64,000 bases of DNA from DATGFK01 sp040007395 (GTDB lineage: Bacteria; Chloroflexota; Anaerolineae; Aggregatilineales; UBA2796): assembly GCA_040007395.1 (NCBI GenBank), contig JBDTVG010000136.1, positions 1 through 64,000 of the forward strand, read 5' to 3'. How positions within the stretch are numbered: position 1 is the first letter of the stretch; the number at the start of each line of letters is the position of its first letter. Below the pieces are notes generated by a model. The model was not told where the DNA came from and searched no databases. It saw only the letters and a program-made list of their open reading frames with translations. Below, in pieces: positions 8,317 through 17,284 of the stretch. The position numbers and the translations under genes were made by a program.

Positions 8317-9579
8317 ATGACTTACTCACCCTTAACCGATAAAACCGTTATTGCTTACCTCAAAACCCGACCTGCCCTGCACGCGATTTTCTCCGCCACC
8401 GATCAACTTTCGGCGGTGGAAGTGGGCGATGGCAATTTGAATCAGGTATTTATTGTCAAGAATGATAGCAATCCGCGTCAGGCGGCAGTGATCAAACAAG
8501 CGCTGCCCTATTTGCGCGTGGCGGGCGATTCGTGGCCTCTCAGCCGTGAACGGGTTCGCTTTGAGACACAGGCATTGCGTTTGTATAACCAGCTTACCCC
8601 CGGCCTTGCACCGCAGGTCTACGATGAGGAGGCGGATATGTCGATCCTTGTCATGGAATATCTCGGCAACCACGAGGTAATGCGTAAGCCGTTAGTCGCT
8701 CGGCAGCGTTTTCCGCACTTTGCCGATCACATCTCGACATTTTTGGCGGAAGTACTGTTTCACACGTCCGATCTATCTCTAAGCGGTCTGGACAAGAAAA
8801 CGCAGCAGAGCAAGTATATCAATCCGCATCTGTGCAAGATTCAGGAAGATTTTGTCTACACCAATCCTTATATGGAGTCGCCAGAGAACCGTTGGAACCC
8901 AGAGATAGATACGGAAGTTCAGGCAGTTCGCACCAACAGCACATTGAAGATCGCCATCGCCGAACTCAAGGAACGCTACATGACTCAGGCGCAAGCACTC
9001 ATTCACAGCGATCTGCACACAGGCAGTATTATGGTCAATACACAGGATACCCGCGTGATCGATCCTGAATTCGCCTTTTACGGCCCGATGGGGTTTGATA
9101 TTGGCGCACTTTTTGCCAACCTCATCCTGAATTATGTCTCACACTTTGCCCATACCCGCGATGTCCAGCAGCGGACAGACTATCAGCGCTATTTGCTGGA
9201 CACCGTGCGCGAGATTTGGATGGAGTTTGCTCGCAAATTCGAGGCGTTGTGGGTCGCGAACAATACTGGCGAACTCGTGCCAAATGGCTATTGGAACTTC
9301 CCCGGCGGCGATGAGGCGTTCAAAGCCTATCGTAGCCAGTATATTGGCAATATTCTACGCGACAGTGCCGGACATGGCGGCTGCGAAATGCTGCGGCGCA
9401 TGATGGGTATTGTTACGGTGTGGGATATTGGCAGCATTGAGGACGTAAAGCAGCGGGCAATTGCTGAACGGCTAGCGATTCACATTGGCTCACGCTGGAT
9501 ACTGGAGCGCGGTAGTATTACCACGATTGAGGACTTGATCGGGATCGTGGTGGAGGCCACCAAAACGATCCCGGCATAA
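8317..9579 (+). CDS. mtnK: S-methyl-5-thioribose kinase
   Basis: A 420-residue kinase of the APH-like fold that phosphorylates methylthioribose in the methionine salvage pathway. Visible features: the ATP-loop VGDGNLNQVF near residue 38, the catalytic loop HSDLHTGSIM near residue 230 and the metal-binding DPEFAFYGPMGFD near residue 250, all characteristic of MtnK. Length matches the family. No other salvage gene is adjacent in this window. The last ~11 codons also survive as a decayed copy at 10777-10812, showing that the gene was once duplicated. Confidence 0.95.
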   Translation: MTYSPLTDKTVIAYLKTRPALHAIFSATDQLSAVEVGDGNLNQVFIVKNDSNPRQAAVIKQALPYLRVAGDSWPLSRERVRFETQALRLYNQLTPGLAPQVYDEEADMSILVMEYLGNHEVMRKPLVARQRFPHFADHISTFLAEVLFHTSDLSLSGLDKKTQQSKYINPHLCKIQEDFVYTNPYMESPENRWNPEIDTEVQAVRTNSTLKIAIAELKERYMTQAQALIHSDLHTGSIMVNTQDTRVIDPEFAFYGPMGFDIGALFANLILNYVSHFAHTRDVQQRTDYQRYLLDTVREIWMEFARKFEALWVANNTGELVPNGYWNFPGGDEAFKAYRSQYIGNILRDSAGHGGCEMLRRMMGIVTVWDIGSIEDVKQRAIAERLAIHIGSRWILERGSITTIEDLIGIVVEATKTIPA

Positions 9580-9639
9580 AAATCAATTTGCATTACGGAG
9601 CATCAAGAATCCTGATGCAATTGAAATCGAAGCGTTGAT

Positions 9640-10065
9640 TCATTTGCATGGCACCCATGCTAACGTCTTGCTGCCTAACCTATTGGATGGAATCGGAATG
9701 TTATAGATTTCGGTGCCATCCGCTGCGATCACATGCAGCAAGAGGTGTCTATTAGAATCATCTCCAACATAGGCCAAGCGTTTACCATCGGGCGACCATG
9801 CAAATCCATGACCATCATTGTTGGTATCCGGCAAGTCATGGGGCTGTCCAGTAGTAAGATCAAGAACAGTGGTCACTCCGCCACCGCCACCGCCGATACC
9901 AGAATCAAAGGCGAGCCGACCATGACTACCACCCAACGGCGTAGGGCTGGGCGCTGCTGCTAACGCCGGAACGCTAGTTCTAACCACACCATTGCTGGTC
10001 GTCAGCACCACGAAAGTTAACGATAACAGCCCTACGAACAACATACTTCGCTGATATTGAGACAT
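9640..10065 (-). CDS. Truncated TolB-like paralogue
   Basis: A 141-residue protein nearly identical over its first ~75 residues (signal peptide, GIGGGGGG run, DLPDTNNDGHGFAWSPDGK) to the 318-residue TolB-like protein at 7228-8184. It then diverges and ends after about one and a half propeller blades, so it cannot form a complete beta-propeller. The C-terminal ~60 residues still look like a blade (LLLHVIAADGTEI). It is best viewed as a fragment left by a tandem duplication, possibly still expressed. It may be a pseudogene. Confidence 0.6.
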   Translation of the reverse strand: MSQYQRSMLFVGLLSLTFVVLTTSNGVVRTSVPALAAAPSPTPLGGSHGRLAFDSGIGGGGGGVTTVLDLTTGQPHDLPDTNNDGHGFAWSPDGKRLAYVGDDSNRHLLLHVIAADGTEIYNIPIPSNRLGSKTLAWVPCK

Positions 10066-10316
10066 AGAGATTACGCCTCGATCCCTTAGCTAAAATCATA
10101 AAGAGGTCAACAACCCAATTGGGATATGGTGTATATCTACGGGTTATAATGTAGCGAAAAGTGCATTAGGTTGTACCCTCGAAAAGAAAGTTACTCATGC
10201 TCGCTTCAACTGTAAATCTTTAAGTATTCAGAATTCAGATGTTAAGCCAAATTGAGTGTAGTTCGCCATAAGTGGCTGTGCAGCTTTCAGCGAGTATTTG
10301 AGTTAGGGGAGTTTAT

Positions 10317-10712
10317 ATGTCCAATATACTATGTGCATGTGGAGAAGTAATAAATCTCACGGAAGAACCGAATCCACAAGGATTCAAAATCCTTTCCGAA
10401 TCAGTGCTCTTTGAATTGGTAGACAAAATCATGGAGATACATACACATGCAAAAAGTGATTCGGATTTTGAACACCAAACCTATACTGCATTTTCACATT
10501 TCCAGACACCAGGAATCATGTCTGGCATAGACTGTCCAAATTGCGGCAGATTACTGATCTACGCACGAGGATCTGACACTAAAGCAGCGCTATCCTTCCA
10601 ATTGGAAGATGTAAGCTATCCAGAGAAGGCCGATTCGTTGAGTGCTCTCACAAAGAGATTACAGACTGGCGACCTTCCTCAAGGATGGCAAGCCTCTGAA
10701 GATTCGTCATGA
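10317..10712 (+). CDS. Hypothetical CpxCG-type zinc-ribbon protein
   Basis: A 131-residue protein not recognised. It begins MSNILCACGEVINL and has CPNCGRLLIYA near residue 80, so CxC and CxxC pairs could bind one zinc ion. The middle is helical and charged. GAGTTTAT precedes the ATG weakly; TTAGGGGAG lies 6-14 bases upstream and is a good ribosome-binding site. It sits exactly where a second mtnK copy should lie, between the duplicated leader (to ~10195) and the mtnK 3' remnant, so it arrived by replacement. Codon use is more AT-rich than neighbours. Confidence 0.65.
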   Translation: MSNILCACGEVINLTEEPNPQGFKILSESVLFELVDKIMEIHTHAKSDSDFEHQTYTAFSHFQTPGIMSGIDCPNCGRLLIYARGSDTKAALSFQLEDVSYPEKADSLSALTKRLQTGDLPQGWQASEDSS

Positions 10713-10776
10713 ACCTCAGCAAATGACTCTGTATAAGAAAGCTACCTGTAAAGTAGATTAATTCTACTATTTAGCC

Positions 10777-10812
10777 ATCGTCATGGAAGTAACCAAAACG
10801 ATCCCAGCATAA
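10777..10812 (+). pseudogene. mtnK: 3' remnant of a second mtnK
   Basis: The twelve codons read IVMEVTKTIPA-stop, matching the end of intact mtnK (IVVEATKTIPA-stop) with two changes. The downstream bases also resemble those after mtnK. With the duplicated leader at 9780-10195, this brackets a deleted second mtnK. Confidence 0.75.
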
Positions 10813-10940
10813 GAACTGACTTGAATGTGGCTATTGGGTAAAAATCGCGGGCGATCATAACCCATTCCGCTTTGCTAGTTGACAGTTGCGCTACGCTTGC
10901 CTGACGCTACAATTTGTTGGCGTATACTCAAAGGATGTCC

Positions 10941-12233
10941 ATGCGTCATTCACACCAAAGGTTCTTAGATACGCTGTTTGTCAGCGCGATGATTCTGTAT
11001 GTCGTGGCGGGTATGATGTTGGCTCCGTTTCACGGCGACGAATCAACGATTATTCACAAGAGCCGCGATTGGTATCTGCTGCTGCAAGGGAATCTCGCCG
11101 CGTTGTACTACCAGCCAACGCCTACCGACCCCGCCGAACAAGAATTGCGGCTAGTCAATGGCGTTACGTCGGCCTACGGTATGGGCATCGCCGCCATGTT
11201 GATCGGCGTGCCTAGCCAAGACATCAATGAGCAGTGGTTGTGGGGCGCGGACTGGAAATATAACCTAGAAAATCGGCATATCCCATCGAGCCAGTTATTA
11301 TTTTCCACCCGCCTCAGTTCGACGTTGATGATTATCGTCAGTGTGGCGCTAGTGTTCACGATAGCACGATGGCTAGGCGGACGAGGCAGCGCATGGTTAG
11401 CGACTTTGATCTACGCGACCATGCCCGCGTTGCTGCTCAATGGGCGGCGGGCGATGTTTGAAGGGGCGACGATGTTGAGTATTGCGCTAGTCATGGCGGC
11501 AGGACTCGCCATAGCGCGTCATATTCAATGGAGCAAACGCGGCAATTTATGGATCTATTGGTTGTTGTTCGGTGCAGTCAGCGGATTTGGCTTGGCCTCC
11601 AAGCACACGCTGATCGTGACAATATTGCCTATCGTCGTGGCGCTGTTATTCGTGGCACGGCGCGATCTCAAGCGCACAGTTGGCTATGCGCTGGCGGCGG
11701 GAATAACCGCGCTAATGATCTTCTTAACATTAAATCCGGCGTGGTGGAGTGCGCCATTCACCGTACCGCGTGAGGTGATCCGTTTGCGGCAAAATTTATT
11801 GGCGGGACAGACGGAATTTTATGGTGGTTATACGAATACACAGGATCGGGTGGTGGAATTGGTGTCGGCAGTGATGGAAGCGCCGCAGTATTATGAGGAC
11901 AAGCACGGCTGGCCTGAGTGGATCGGGCCACAAATTACTTCCTATGATAGGTCGGGGGTGGGCGGGATTGCATGGAGTCGTGTGGCTTCGCTGGCGCTGG
12001 TCGTGATCACGGGCGGAGTGTGGCTCGTGCCGGGTATCCGCAAACCGCAGAATATGGTCGTCTTTTTGAGCGTCTTTCTATTCAGCTTGTTCGCGATCTT
12101 CTGGCTGACTCCCGTCGCATGGCAGCGTTACTATCTGCCATTGGCGGCACTGTGGGCGATTGCCTATGGCCTCTCGCTCAATGCTGCTGGACAGGTCGTA
12201 CTGAGATTGGTACGGAGTCGCTATGCCCGATAA
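10941..12233 (+). CDS. Membrane glycosyltransferase, GT39/ArnT-like
   Basis: A 430-residue integral membrane protein with about 10 predicted hydrophobic helices. The first external loop has FHGDESTIIHKSRDW, where the Asp-Glu pair fits the acidic catalytic motif of GT-C (PMT/ArnT) enzymes that use polyprenyl-phosphate sugars. Conserved blocks NGRRAMFEG, SKHTL and LNPAWW are shared with the next gene. Start chosen at 10941 because AAGGA is 5 bases upstream; ATG at 10935 abuts it. It overlaps the next gene by 11 bp, so the two are translationally coupled and probably act in the same glycan pathway. Confidence 0.8.
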   Translation: MRHSHQRFLDTLFVSAMILYVVAGMMLAPFHGDESTIIHKSRDWYLLLQGNLAALYYQPTPTDPAEQELRLVNGVTSAYGMGIAAMLIGVPSQDINEQWLWGADWKYNLENRHIPSSQLLFSTRLSSTLMIIVSVALVFTIARWLGGRGSAWLATLIYATMPALLLNGRRAMFEGATMLSIALVMAAGLAIARHIQWSKRGNLWIYWLLFGAVSGFGLASKHTLIVTILPIVVALLFVARRDLKRTVGYALAAGITALMIFLTLNPAWWSAPFTVPREVIRLRQNLLAGQTEFYGGYTNTQDRVVELVSAVMEAPQYYEDKHGWPEWIGPQITSYDRSGVGGIAWSRVASLALVVITGGVWLVPGIRKPQNMVVFLSVFLFSLFAIFWLTPVAWQRYYLPLAALWAIAYGLSLNAAGQVVLRLVRSRYAR

Positions 12234-13566
12234 CCGCAAGCGTATTGCCGATATTGCTTTTCTATTGGCGCTGATGGTCTACATATTGGCAGGCACCAGC
12301 CTGACTCCGATACACGGCGACGAATTCATGCACATGGCGATGGCTCGCGACACCTTTACCCTCGCGCAGGGCGAGTGGAGTCAATTGGCCTACGCGCCAC
12401 CTGTCCAGCCCGACTCGCTACAAAATCTACGACTGATAAATGGCACGATCAATAAGACGTTGATCGGAGTGATATGGATGATCACTGGGCGCACTGCGGA
12501 CAGCCTGCCGGGGATCTATGCGTGGGCGATGCCAATGGACTGGAACCAGCGGCAGGGTAACGTCCCCACGCTCGATGATTTGCATGTGGCACGCTGGCCT
12601 TCGACGCTGCTAACTGCCCTCGGTGTGATCCCAGTATTTCTGCTCGGTTGGCAGTTGCGATTGCGTTCACTGGCTTATCCGGCGGCGCTGCTGTATGCGC
12701 TGCACCCAGTCATCTTGCTCAATGGGCGGCGGGCGATGTTGGAAGGCAGCCTGATGCTGGCGACCTTGCTCACGATGTCATGGCTGGTGGCACTCATTGT
12801 GGCGGAACACTCCGCCGTAACCCATGGCCTGATGCGGCGCTTACCGCCTATGGTGCGTTATGGTGGATTAGGCGTGCTGGCTGGACTGGCAATTGCGGCG
12901 AAACATACCGGGTTAGTGGTAGCAGTCGCCGCACTGACGGCGGCACTTGTGGCAGGGTTGACCCGTGATAGATCGTGGCGACCTCTGGCATGGACAACCT
13001 TTGCTGGGATTGTGGCAATCGTCGTGTGGCTAGCGCTCAATCCGGCCTATTGGAACGATCCACTGGGGGCGACATGGTATACCATCAACGCGCGGAGCAG
13101 TCTATTGGCGGAACAAAGCACTAATGGATCACTGACCTATACTTCCGTTTGGCAGCGAGTACAGGCGATTGTTACCGAGCCATTTCTCACGCCGCCGCAA
13201 TATTATGAGTCGGACACATGGGCGGGACTGATCAATGATCAAATCGCGGCCTACGAAAGTTCCTCCATTAATGGTTGGGATTGGGGATCGCTGATTGGGG
13301 TTGTGTTGACCACGCTGGCGGGAATTGGGCTGCTGACTCTGATCTACGATGCGCTGCACCGTGATTTGATCGCGTGGGCAATTCTGATCTGGACAGGGGC
13401 GACTGTGTTGAGTTCTCTGGCGATTCCGCTGGACTGGCAGCGTTACTATTTGCCGCTGCTGCTGCCCGCGATTATTTTGGCGGCGGCGGGGCTAGGCCGA
13501 TTGGTTGTACGGCGCGTCCCGGACGAGAAGCGTTTGCCAACCGTTGTGGAATCTCCTGCCGCGTGA
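12223..13566 (+). CDS. Membrane glycosyltransferase, GT39/ArnT-like, paralogue
   Basis: A 447-residue multi-pass protein clearly paralogous to the one before it: shared IHGDEFMH/FHGDEST loop, NGRRAMLEG, AKHTG, LNPAYW, PQYYES and DWQRYYLPL blocks in the same order. The acidic pair in loop 1 is the presumed catalytic site of a GT-C sugar transferase using a lipid-linked donor. The start codon lies inside the end of the preceding gene. The two adjacent, overlapping paralogues suggest an old tandem duplication and possibly a heteromeric enzyme. Confidence 0.8.
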   Translation: MPDNRKRIADIAFLLALMVYILAGTSLTPIHGDEFMHMAMARDTFTLAQGEWSQLAYAPPVQPDSLQNLRLINGTINKTLIGVIWMITGRTADSLPGIYAWAMPMDWNQRQGNVPTLDDLHVARWPSTLLTALGVIPVFLLGWQLRLRSLAYPAALLYALHPVILLNGRRAMLEGSLMLATLLTMSWLVALIVAEHSAVTHGLMRRLPPMVRYGGLGVLAGLAIAAKHTGLVVAVAALTAALVAGLTRDRSWRPLAWTTFAGIVAIVVWLALNPAYWNDPLGATWYTINARSSLLAEQSTNGSLTYTSVWQRVQAIVTEPFLTPPQYYESDTWAGLINDQIAAYESSSINGWDWGSLIGVVLTTLAGIGLLTLIYDALHRDLIAWAILIWTGATVLSSLAIPLDWQRYYLPLLLPAIILAAAGLGRLVVRRVPDEKRLPTVVESPAA

Positions 13567-13602
13567 AGTACAATTCGCACAACAGATAAAGGGATACCTA
13601 TA

Positions 13603-14574
13603 ATGAATGTTCTTATTATCGGTGGCACTGGCTTTCTCGGTTATCATGCCACGAAAGAATTTATCCAGCGTGGTCACTCGGTAACAGTCCTTGCCCGCAG
13701 CCCAGTAACGATACCGAATCTATTCCCGCCTACTGTGCAAGTGAAATTGGCTGATCTCAACCAACTCTCGGATGAAGCCGTACAAGAACTAGTGGCGGGT
13801 CATCAAGCTGTCGTTTACGCTGCCGGAGCCAATGCCAACAGGGCCGTCCCGAAACCCGCTTATGATTATTTCTATACAGAAAACGTTAAATACACTGCCC
13901 GATTCTTCAAATTGGCGCGAATGGCAGGCGCGAAACGCGGTGTCTTACTTGGCTCGTACTTTTGTTACTTTGATCGCCTGTGGCCTGAGATGCGGCTTGC
14001 CGAACATCATCCCTACATTCGCAGTCGCAAAGAACAGGAACAGGAGTCGCTGAACGCAGCATTGCCGGATCTTGAGCTAATGATCTTGGAAATACCCTAT
14101 GTATTTGGTGCCATGCCGGGCCGTATTCCGAGTTGGTCGCCGCTCATCAAGTATGTTAACTCGCCTTTCCCCTTGTTTTTTACGCACGGCGGGACAAATA
14201 TGATTGCTGCTAAACACGTTGCCGAAGCCATTGCCGGGGCGATTGAGCAAGGCACAAGCGGCGAGAGGTATGTTATTGGCGAGGAAAATGTTACTTGGTC
14301 AGATCTCCTGAAGCGGCTTGGCGAAATGATGGGTAAGCACAAACAGGTCATTACGATTCCTACACCATTGGTCAAGGCAATTTTAAGGGCAGTTGAGTTT
14401 CGTACTGCATCAAGGAATCTTGAAGGAGGGCTGCATCCCGGAGAATATGCCAAATTCCAAACCACCAATACGTTCTTCGATCCTGCCCCTTCTCGCCTTG
14501 CGCTTAATTATGGTCAAGGCGGGCTAAACCAAGCATTCCAAGACACAATCCGTGCTTGTATAGGTCACGTTTAG
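13603..14574 (+). CDS. NAD(P)-dependent epimerase/dehydratase (extended SDR)
   Basis: A 323-residue Rossmann-fold protein with the dinucleotide motif GGTGFLG at residues 7-13 and DLNQLSDEA near 50. The usual catalytic YxxxK is not canonical: the corresponding region reads HPYIRSRKEQEQE, giving Tyr-x4-Lys. It may be an atypical SDR acting as a lipid-linked sugar or isoprenoid-type reductase, or a binding protein. It follows the two glycosyltransferases by 36 bp and may share their transcript. Substrate unknown. Confidence 0.85.
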   Translation: MNVLIIGGTGFLGYHATKEFIQRGHSVTVLARSPVTIPNLFPPTVQVKLADLNQLSDEAVQELVAGHQAVVYAAGANANRAVPKPAYDYFYTENVKYTARFFKLARMAGAKRGVLLGSYFCYFDRLWPEMRLAEHHPYIRSRKEQEQESLNAALPDLELMILEIPYVFGAMPGRIPSWSPLIKYVNSPFPLFFTHGGTNMIAAKHVAEAIAGAIEQGTSGERYVIGEENVTWSDLLKRLGEMMGKHKQVITIPTPLVKAILRAVEFRTASRNLEGGLHPGEYAKFQTTNTFFDPAPSRLALNYGQGGLNQAFQDTIRACIGHV

Positions 14575-14690
14575 TATTGATGGATGATCTCACCTGCCCC
14601 ACCTAACATTTGTCACTATTCGCTATCCGGGGGCTTTCATGTAGAATCTTCATTGATCGGATGTTGTTTCAGAGCAAGGCGTGGTGAATC

Positions 14691-15104
14691 ATGCAAACCA
14701 GTGGCACCAGAAAAGACACTTTGAATCTCACTTATATTCTAAATTCAAACGGAATCCACGAATTCATTGTAAAGCAATCTCACAATATTGCCGTAGACGA
14801 GATCATGAGCATTTTCGCTGACCTGTATGCCTCTACACCCAATAATCAGATCATTCGGCGACTTTTTGTGATGCAATCAGGGGTGCATTTGCCTTCAGTA
14901 GCTTATACGATACACCAAACACGGCAACTTCTTGTAAGCTGTCCAAAGCCCCCGAAATCACGAAACGCGCTTATCTATGACGACAACATGGCTCTATCCC
15001 TACTTGCTCCTTCTATCCGATTCTTGCCATTTGCGAGCGCAATGCCTCTTGCTTTTTTTCGTCCAAATGAGCGTGACCGTGCGATAGCGTGGCTATTGAA
15101 ATAG
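14691..15104 (+). CDS. Hypothetical protein
   Basis: A 137-residue protein not recognised. The predicted pattern is beta-alpha (LNLTYILNSNGIHEFIVKQS, then DEIMSIFADLYAS), with a neutral, hydrophobic second half. No signal peptide, membrane span or metal motif. AAGGCGTGG lies just upstream as a weak ribosome-binding site. It resembles the small stand-alone receiver/STAS-size proteins common in this phylum, but no motif supports a placement. Confidence 0.5.
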   Translation: MQTSGTRKDTLNLTYILNSNGIHEFIVKQSHNIAVDEIMSIFADLYASTPNNQIIRRLFVMQSGVHLPSVAYTIHQTRQLLVSCPKPPKSRNALIYDDNMALSLLAPSIRFLPFASAMPLAFFRPNERDRAIAWLLK

Positions 15105-15323
15105 TAACCGATTAGAATAGGTAACATGCTGTAAATTCTCCCGTTATCTGGCTAGCCGACGATATGACATGGGGAATAGTTACGCACGTCAGAATTTAGA
15201 AAAATGTACTAGGGCGGGTATTTTTACACTAGCTAACGTTTACAGCAACTGTCAACTCGGTTGACCGATCAGAAATATATAGTTTAATCAACCTGACTAA
15301 CGCTGTAAAGATCGGAAAAAACT

Positions 15324-16454
15324 ATGTCTATTCGACGGGTGTTAGTCATGGCAGGGTTGGCAAGTATCGCCCTGCTGTCGTGCATTGTGATAGTCGCGGT
15401 GATCTTGCTAAGGAGTCCCACTAACAGCCGGCTCAATCCCATTGAGTCGGCTATCTTGCGGGTGTCGCTCTCCAGCCGCGACAAGGATTTGAAAACTGCC
15501 GCCGGGACAGACGCTCACCCGATCTGCTTCACGGTGAGCAATGGCGATACTGCCAGTACGATTGGCGCGACTCTGGTCAAGCAGGGTTTCATCAAAGACG
15601 CGGATCTGTTCAAGAACTATGCCCGCTACTATGGCATCGATGCCCAGCTTCAGGCTGGAATCTATTCGCTGCGGAAAACGCTGACTATCCCTGAGATCGC
15701 ACAGATGTTGACCAATGCCGGGGCGGATACCGTGAAATTTCAGGTGATCGAAGGGCGGCGCATCGAGGAGATCGCGCAGCAGATCAACACCATGCAGCCG
15801 CCGCTGGCTTTTCGCGGCGAGGAGTTTGCACTGCTGGTTGGGTCAGGGGCTGCTAGCCGTTCCGACTTTGCCCGCACGTTTGCTATGCGGGTCGGATTGC
15901 CCAATGACAAATCGCTGGAAGGCTTTCTATTCCCAGATACCTACGAATTGCCCGCTTGTGCCAAATCTGACGAACTCGTCCAACGGATGCTGCAAAACTT
16001 CGACAACAAAGTTACTGCTCAAATGCGTACCGATGCACAGGCGCAAAATTTATCGATGTTTCAGGTCATCACCTTGGCCTCTATCGTTGAGCGCGAGGCA
16101 GTCGTTGCCGATGAGCGCCCCGTGATCGCCGGGGTGTACCTGAACCGTTTGCGTGTACCGATGAAACTTGATGCCGATCCGACAGTCCAGTACGCACTGG
16201 GCAACAGTCGCGATCCGAAGACATGGTGGCCTCAGATCACTTCCGATGATTACAATCGCGTGGTCAACCCGTACAACACCTATCTCAATGCTAGTTTGCC
16301 GCCGGGACCAATCGCCAACCCCGGTCTATCGTCGATTCAAGCGGTACTCAAACCGCAGGCTTCGTCGTACCTCTACTTTCGCGCCACCTGTACTGGCGAT
16401 GGGCGGCATAAATTTGCTAACACCTTCGAGGAACAAGTTGCCAATGGCTGTTAG
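15324..16454 (+). CDS. mltG: Endolytic transglycosylase MltG
   Basis: A 376-residue YceG-like enzyme that cuts nascent peptidoglycan strands at the membrane surface. One N-terminal membrane segment (residues ~8-30), a LysM-like region (FTVSNGDTASTIGATLVKQGF) and the catalytic domain with the essential Glu in LASIVEREA near residue 257. The conserved YNTYLNASLPPGPIANPG block near residue 325 confirms the family. A perfect 12-bp hairpin at 16575 ends the transcript. It stands apart from the cell-division genes with which it is often found. Confidence 0.93.
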   Translation: MSIRRVLVMAGLASIALLSCIVIVAVILLRSPTNSRLNPIESAILRVSLSSRDKDLKTAAGTDAHPICFTVSNGDTASTIGATLVKQGFIKDADLFKNYARYYGIDAQLQAGIYSLRKTLTIPEIAQMLTNAGADTVKFQVIEGRRIEEIAQQINTMQPPLAFRGEEFALLVGSGAASRSDFARTFAMRVGLPNDKSLEGFLFPDTYELPACAKSDELVQRMLQNFDNKVTAQMRTDAQAQNLSMFQVITLASIVEREAVVADERPVIAGVYLNRLRVPMKLDADPTVQYALGNSRDPKTWWPQITSDDYNRVVNPYNTYLNASLPPGPIANPGLSSIQAVLKPQASSYLYFRATCTGDGRHKFANTFEEQVANGC

Positions 16455-16465
16455 TGTTAGTACAG

Positions 16466-16558
16466 CCCTCACCCTAAATCCCTCTCCCAAAGGAGAGGGA
16501 CTGCAATCCACTGGCATTTTCTCCCCTCGCCCTGCGGGAGAGGGGCTGGGGGGAGGGC
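16466..16558. repeat. Dispersed MITE/REP-like repeat, copy 1
   Basis: Starts CCCTCACCCTAAATCCCTCTCC and ends with a GGGGCTGGGGGGAGGG purine run. Internal GGAGAGGGACT and CTGCGGGAGAGGGG give stem-loops. The first 20 bases match copy 2 at 18237. This type of intergenic element is widespread in bacterial genomes; it lies 11 bp after mltG. Confidence 0.75.
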
Positions 16559-16574
16559 AATCTAGCGTAAAGCA

Positions 16575-16602
16575 GCCGATAGAGTTGAGAAACTCTATCG
16601 GC
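16575..16602. terminator. Perfect 12-bp hairpin after mltG
   Basis: GCCGATAGAGTT pairs with AACTCTATCGGC across a GAGA tetraloop, an unusually stable stem. The tail (CTATTGGTTTC) is not a clean T-run. It lies between mltG and the convergent gene at 16668 and probably terminates from the left. Confidence 0.7.
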
Positions 16603-16667
16603 CTATTGGTTTCATGGGAATTTAGCGCAGGCTTGTAGTAATTTTGTAAGTTGTCAATGTAATGTGA

Positions 16668-17213
16668 TTAAGACTCGAAAGTTTGCGCTAGAAATCTGCG
16701 TATGCGGTTTTCATCGTTGCGCCCTAGAAAATATCGCGAGAAGACAAAGAACACCCATATCACCAATGGGCCAAGCAGAGTATTGAATATTCCATTTGAT
16801 AAGGCTCGTGGACTACTGCCATAAATACCGTAGAAAATAGCATTTATAGCGCCAAATATGATTAAAATACTGGTCCCTAGCACGAAAACTATTCTAAAAA
16901 TACGTGCGCCGGGTGAAATGCGGAATCCCCCCAAAAGACTAGACCCATCCCGATCTTTTTCGATGTTCCCATAAAATATTGGTGAAAAGGTATTACGATA
17001 GGAAGTAATCCAAATCTGAAAAGCATAGCTTTGAGTTTGATCGTCATAGGGACTTACTCGAAACCCTAAACGTTCTTTTTTCTGTTGCAACGCACTCAAC
17101 AGCAATTCGCAGCATTGCGTCGGATCAAGATTATATGAATAAGTTAGTGTTACCTTGATCGACATACCTGTCGCTATACCTTTGTCAGCCTGACCCATGC
17201 TCTGCCTTAACAT
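16668..17213 (-). CDS. Hypothetical membrane protein
   Basis: A 181-residue protein with a soluble alpha/beta N-terminal ~100 residues (LTYSYNLDPTQCCELLLSAL) and two hydrophobic helices at about 105-125 and 140-163, ending in a basic cytoplasmic tail (GRNDENRIRRFLAQ). The start may instead be the internal Met at 17165. No family recognised. It is more AT-rich than its neighbours. Confidence 0.6.
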   Translation of the reverse strand: MLRQSMGQADKGIATGMSIKVTLTYSYNLDPTQCCELLLSALQQKKERLGFRVSPYDDQTQSYAFQIWITSYRNTFSPIFYGNIEKDRDGSSLLGGFRISPGARIFRIVFVLGTSILIIFGAINAIFYGIYGSSPRALSNGIFNTLLGPLVIWVFFVFSRYFLGRNDENRIRRFLAQTFES

Positions 17214-17284
17214 TTGGTAACTAGTGAGAAATTGTTGGGACTACTCAACCGTATGGCTGAGTAGTCACTGGAATCATCGGAAGG

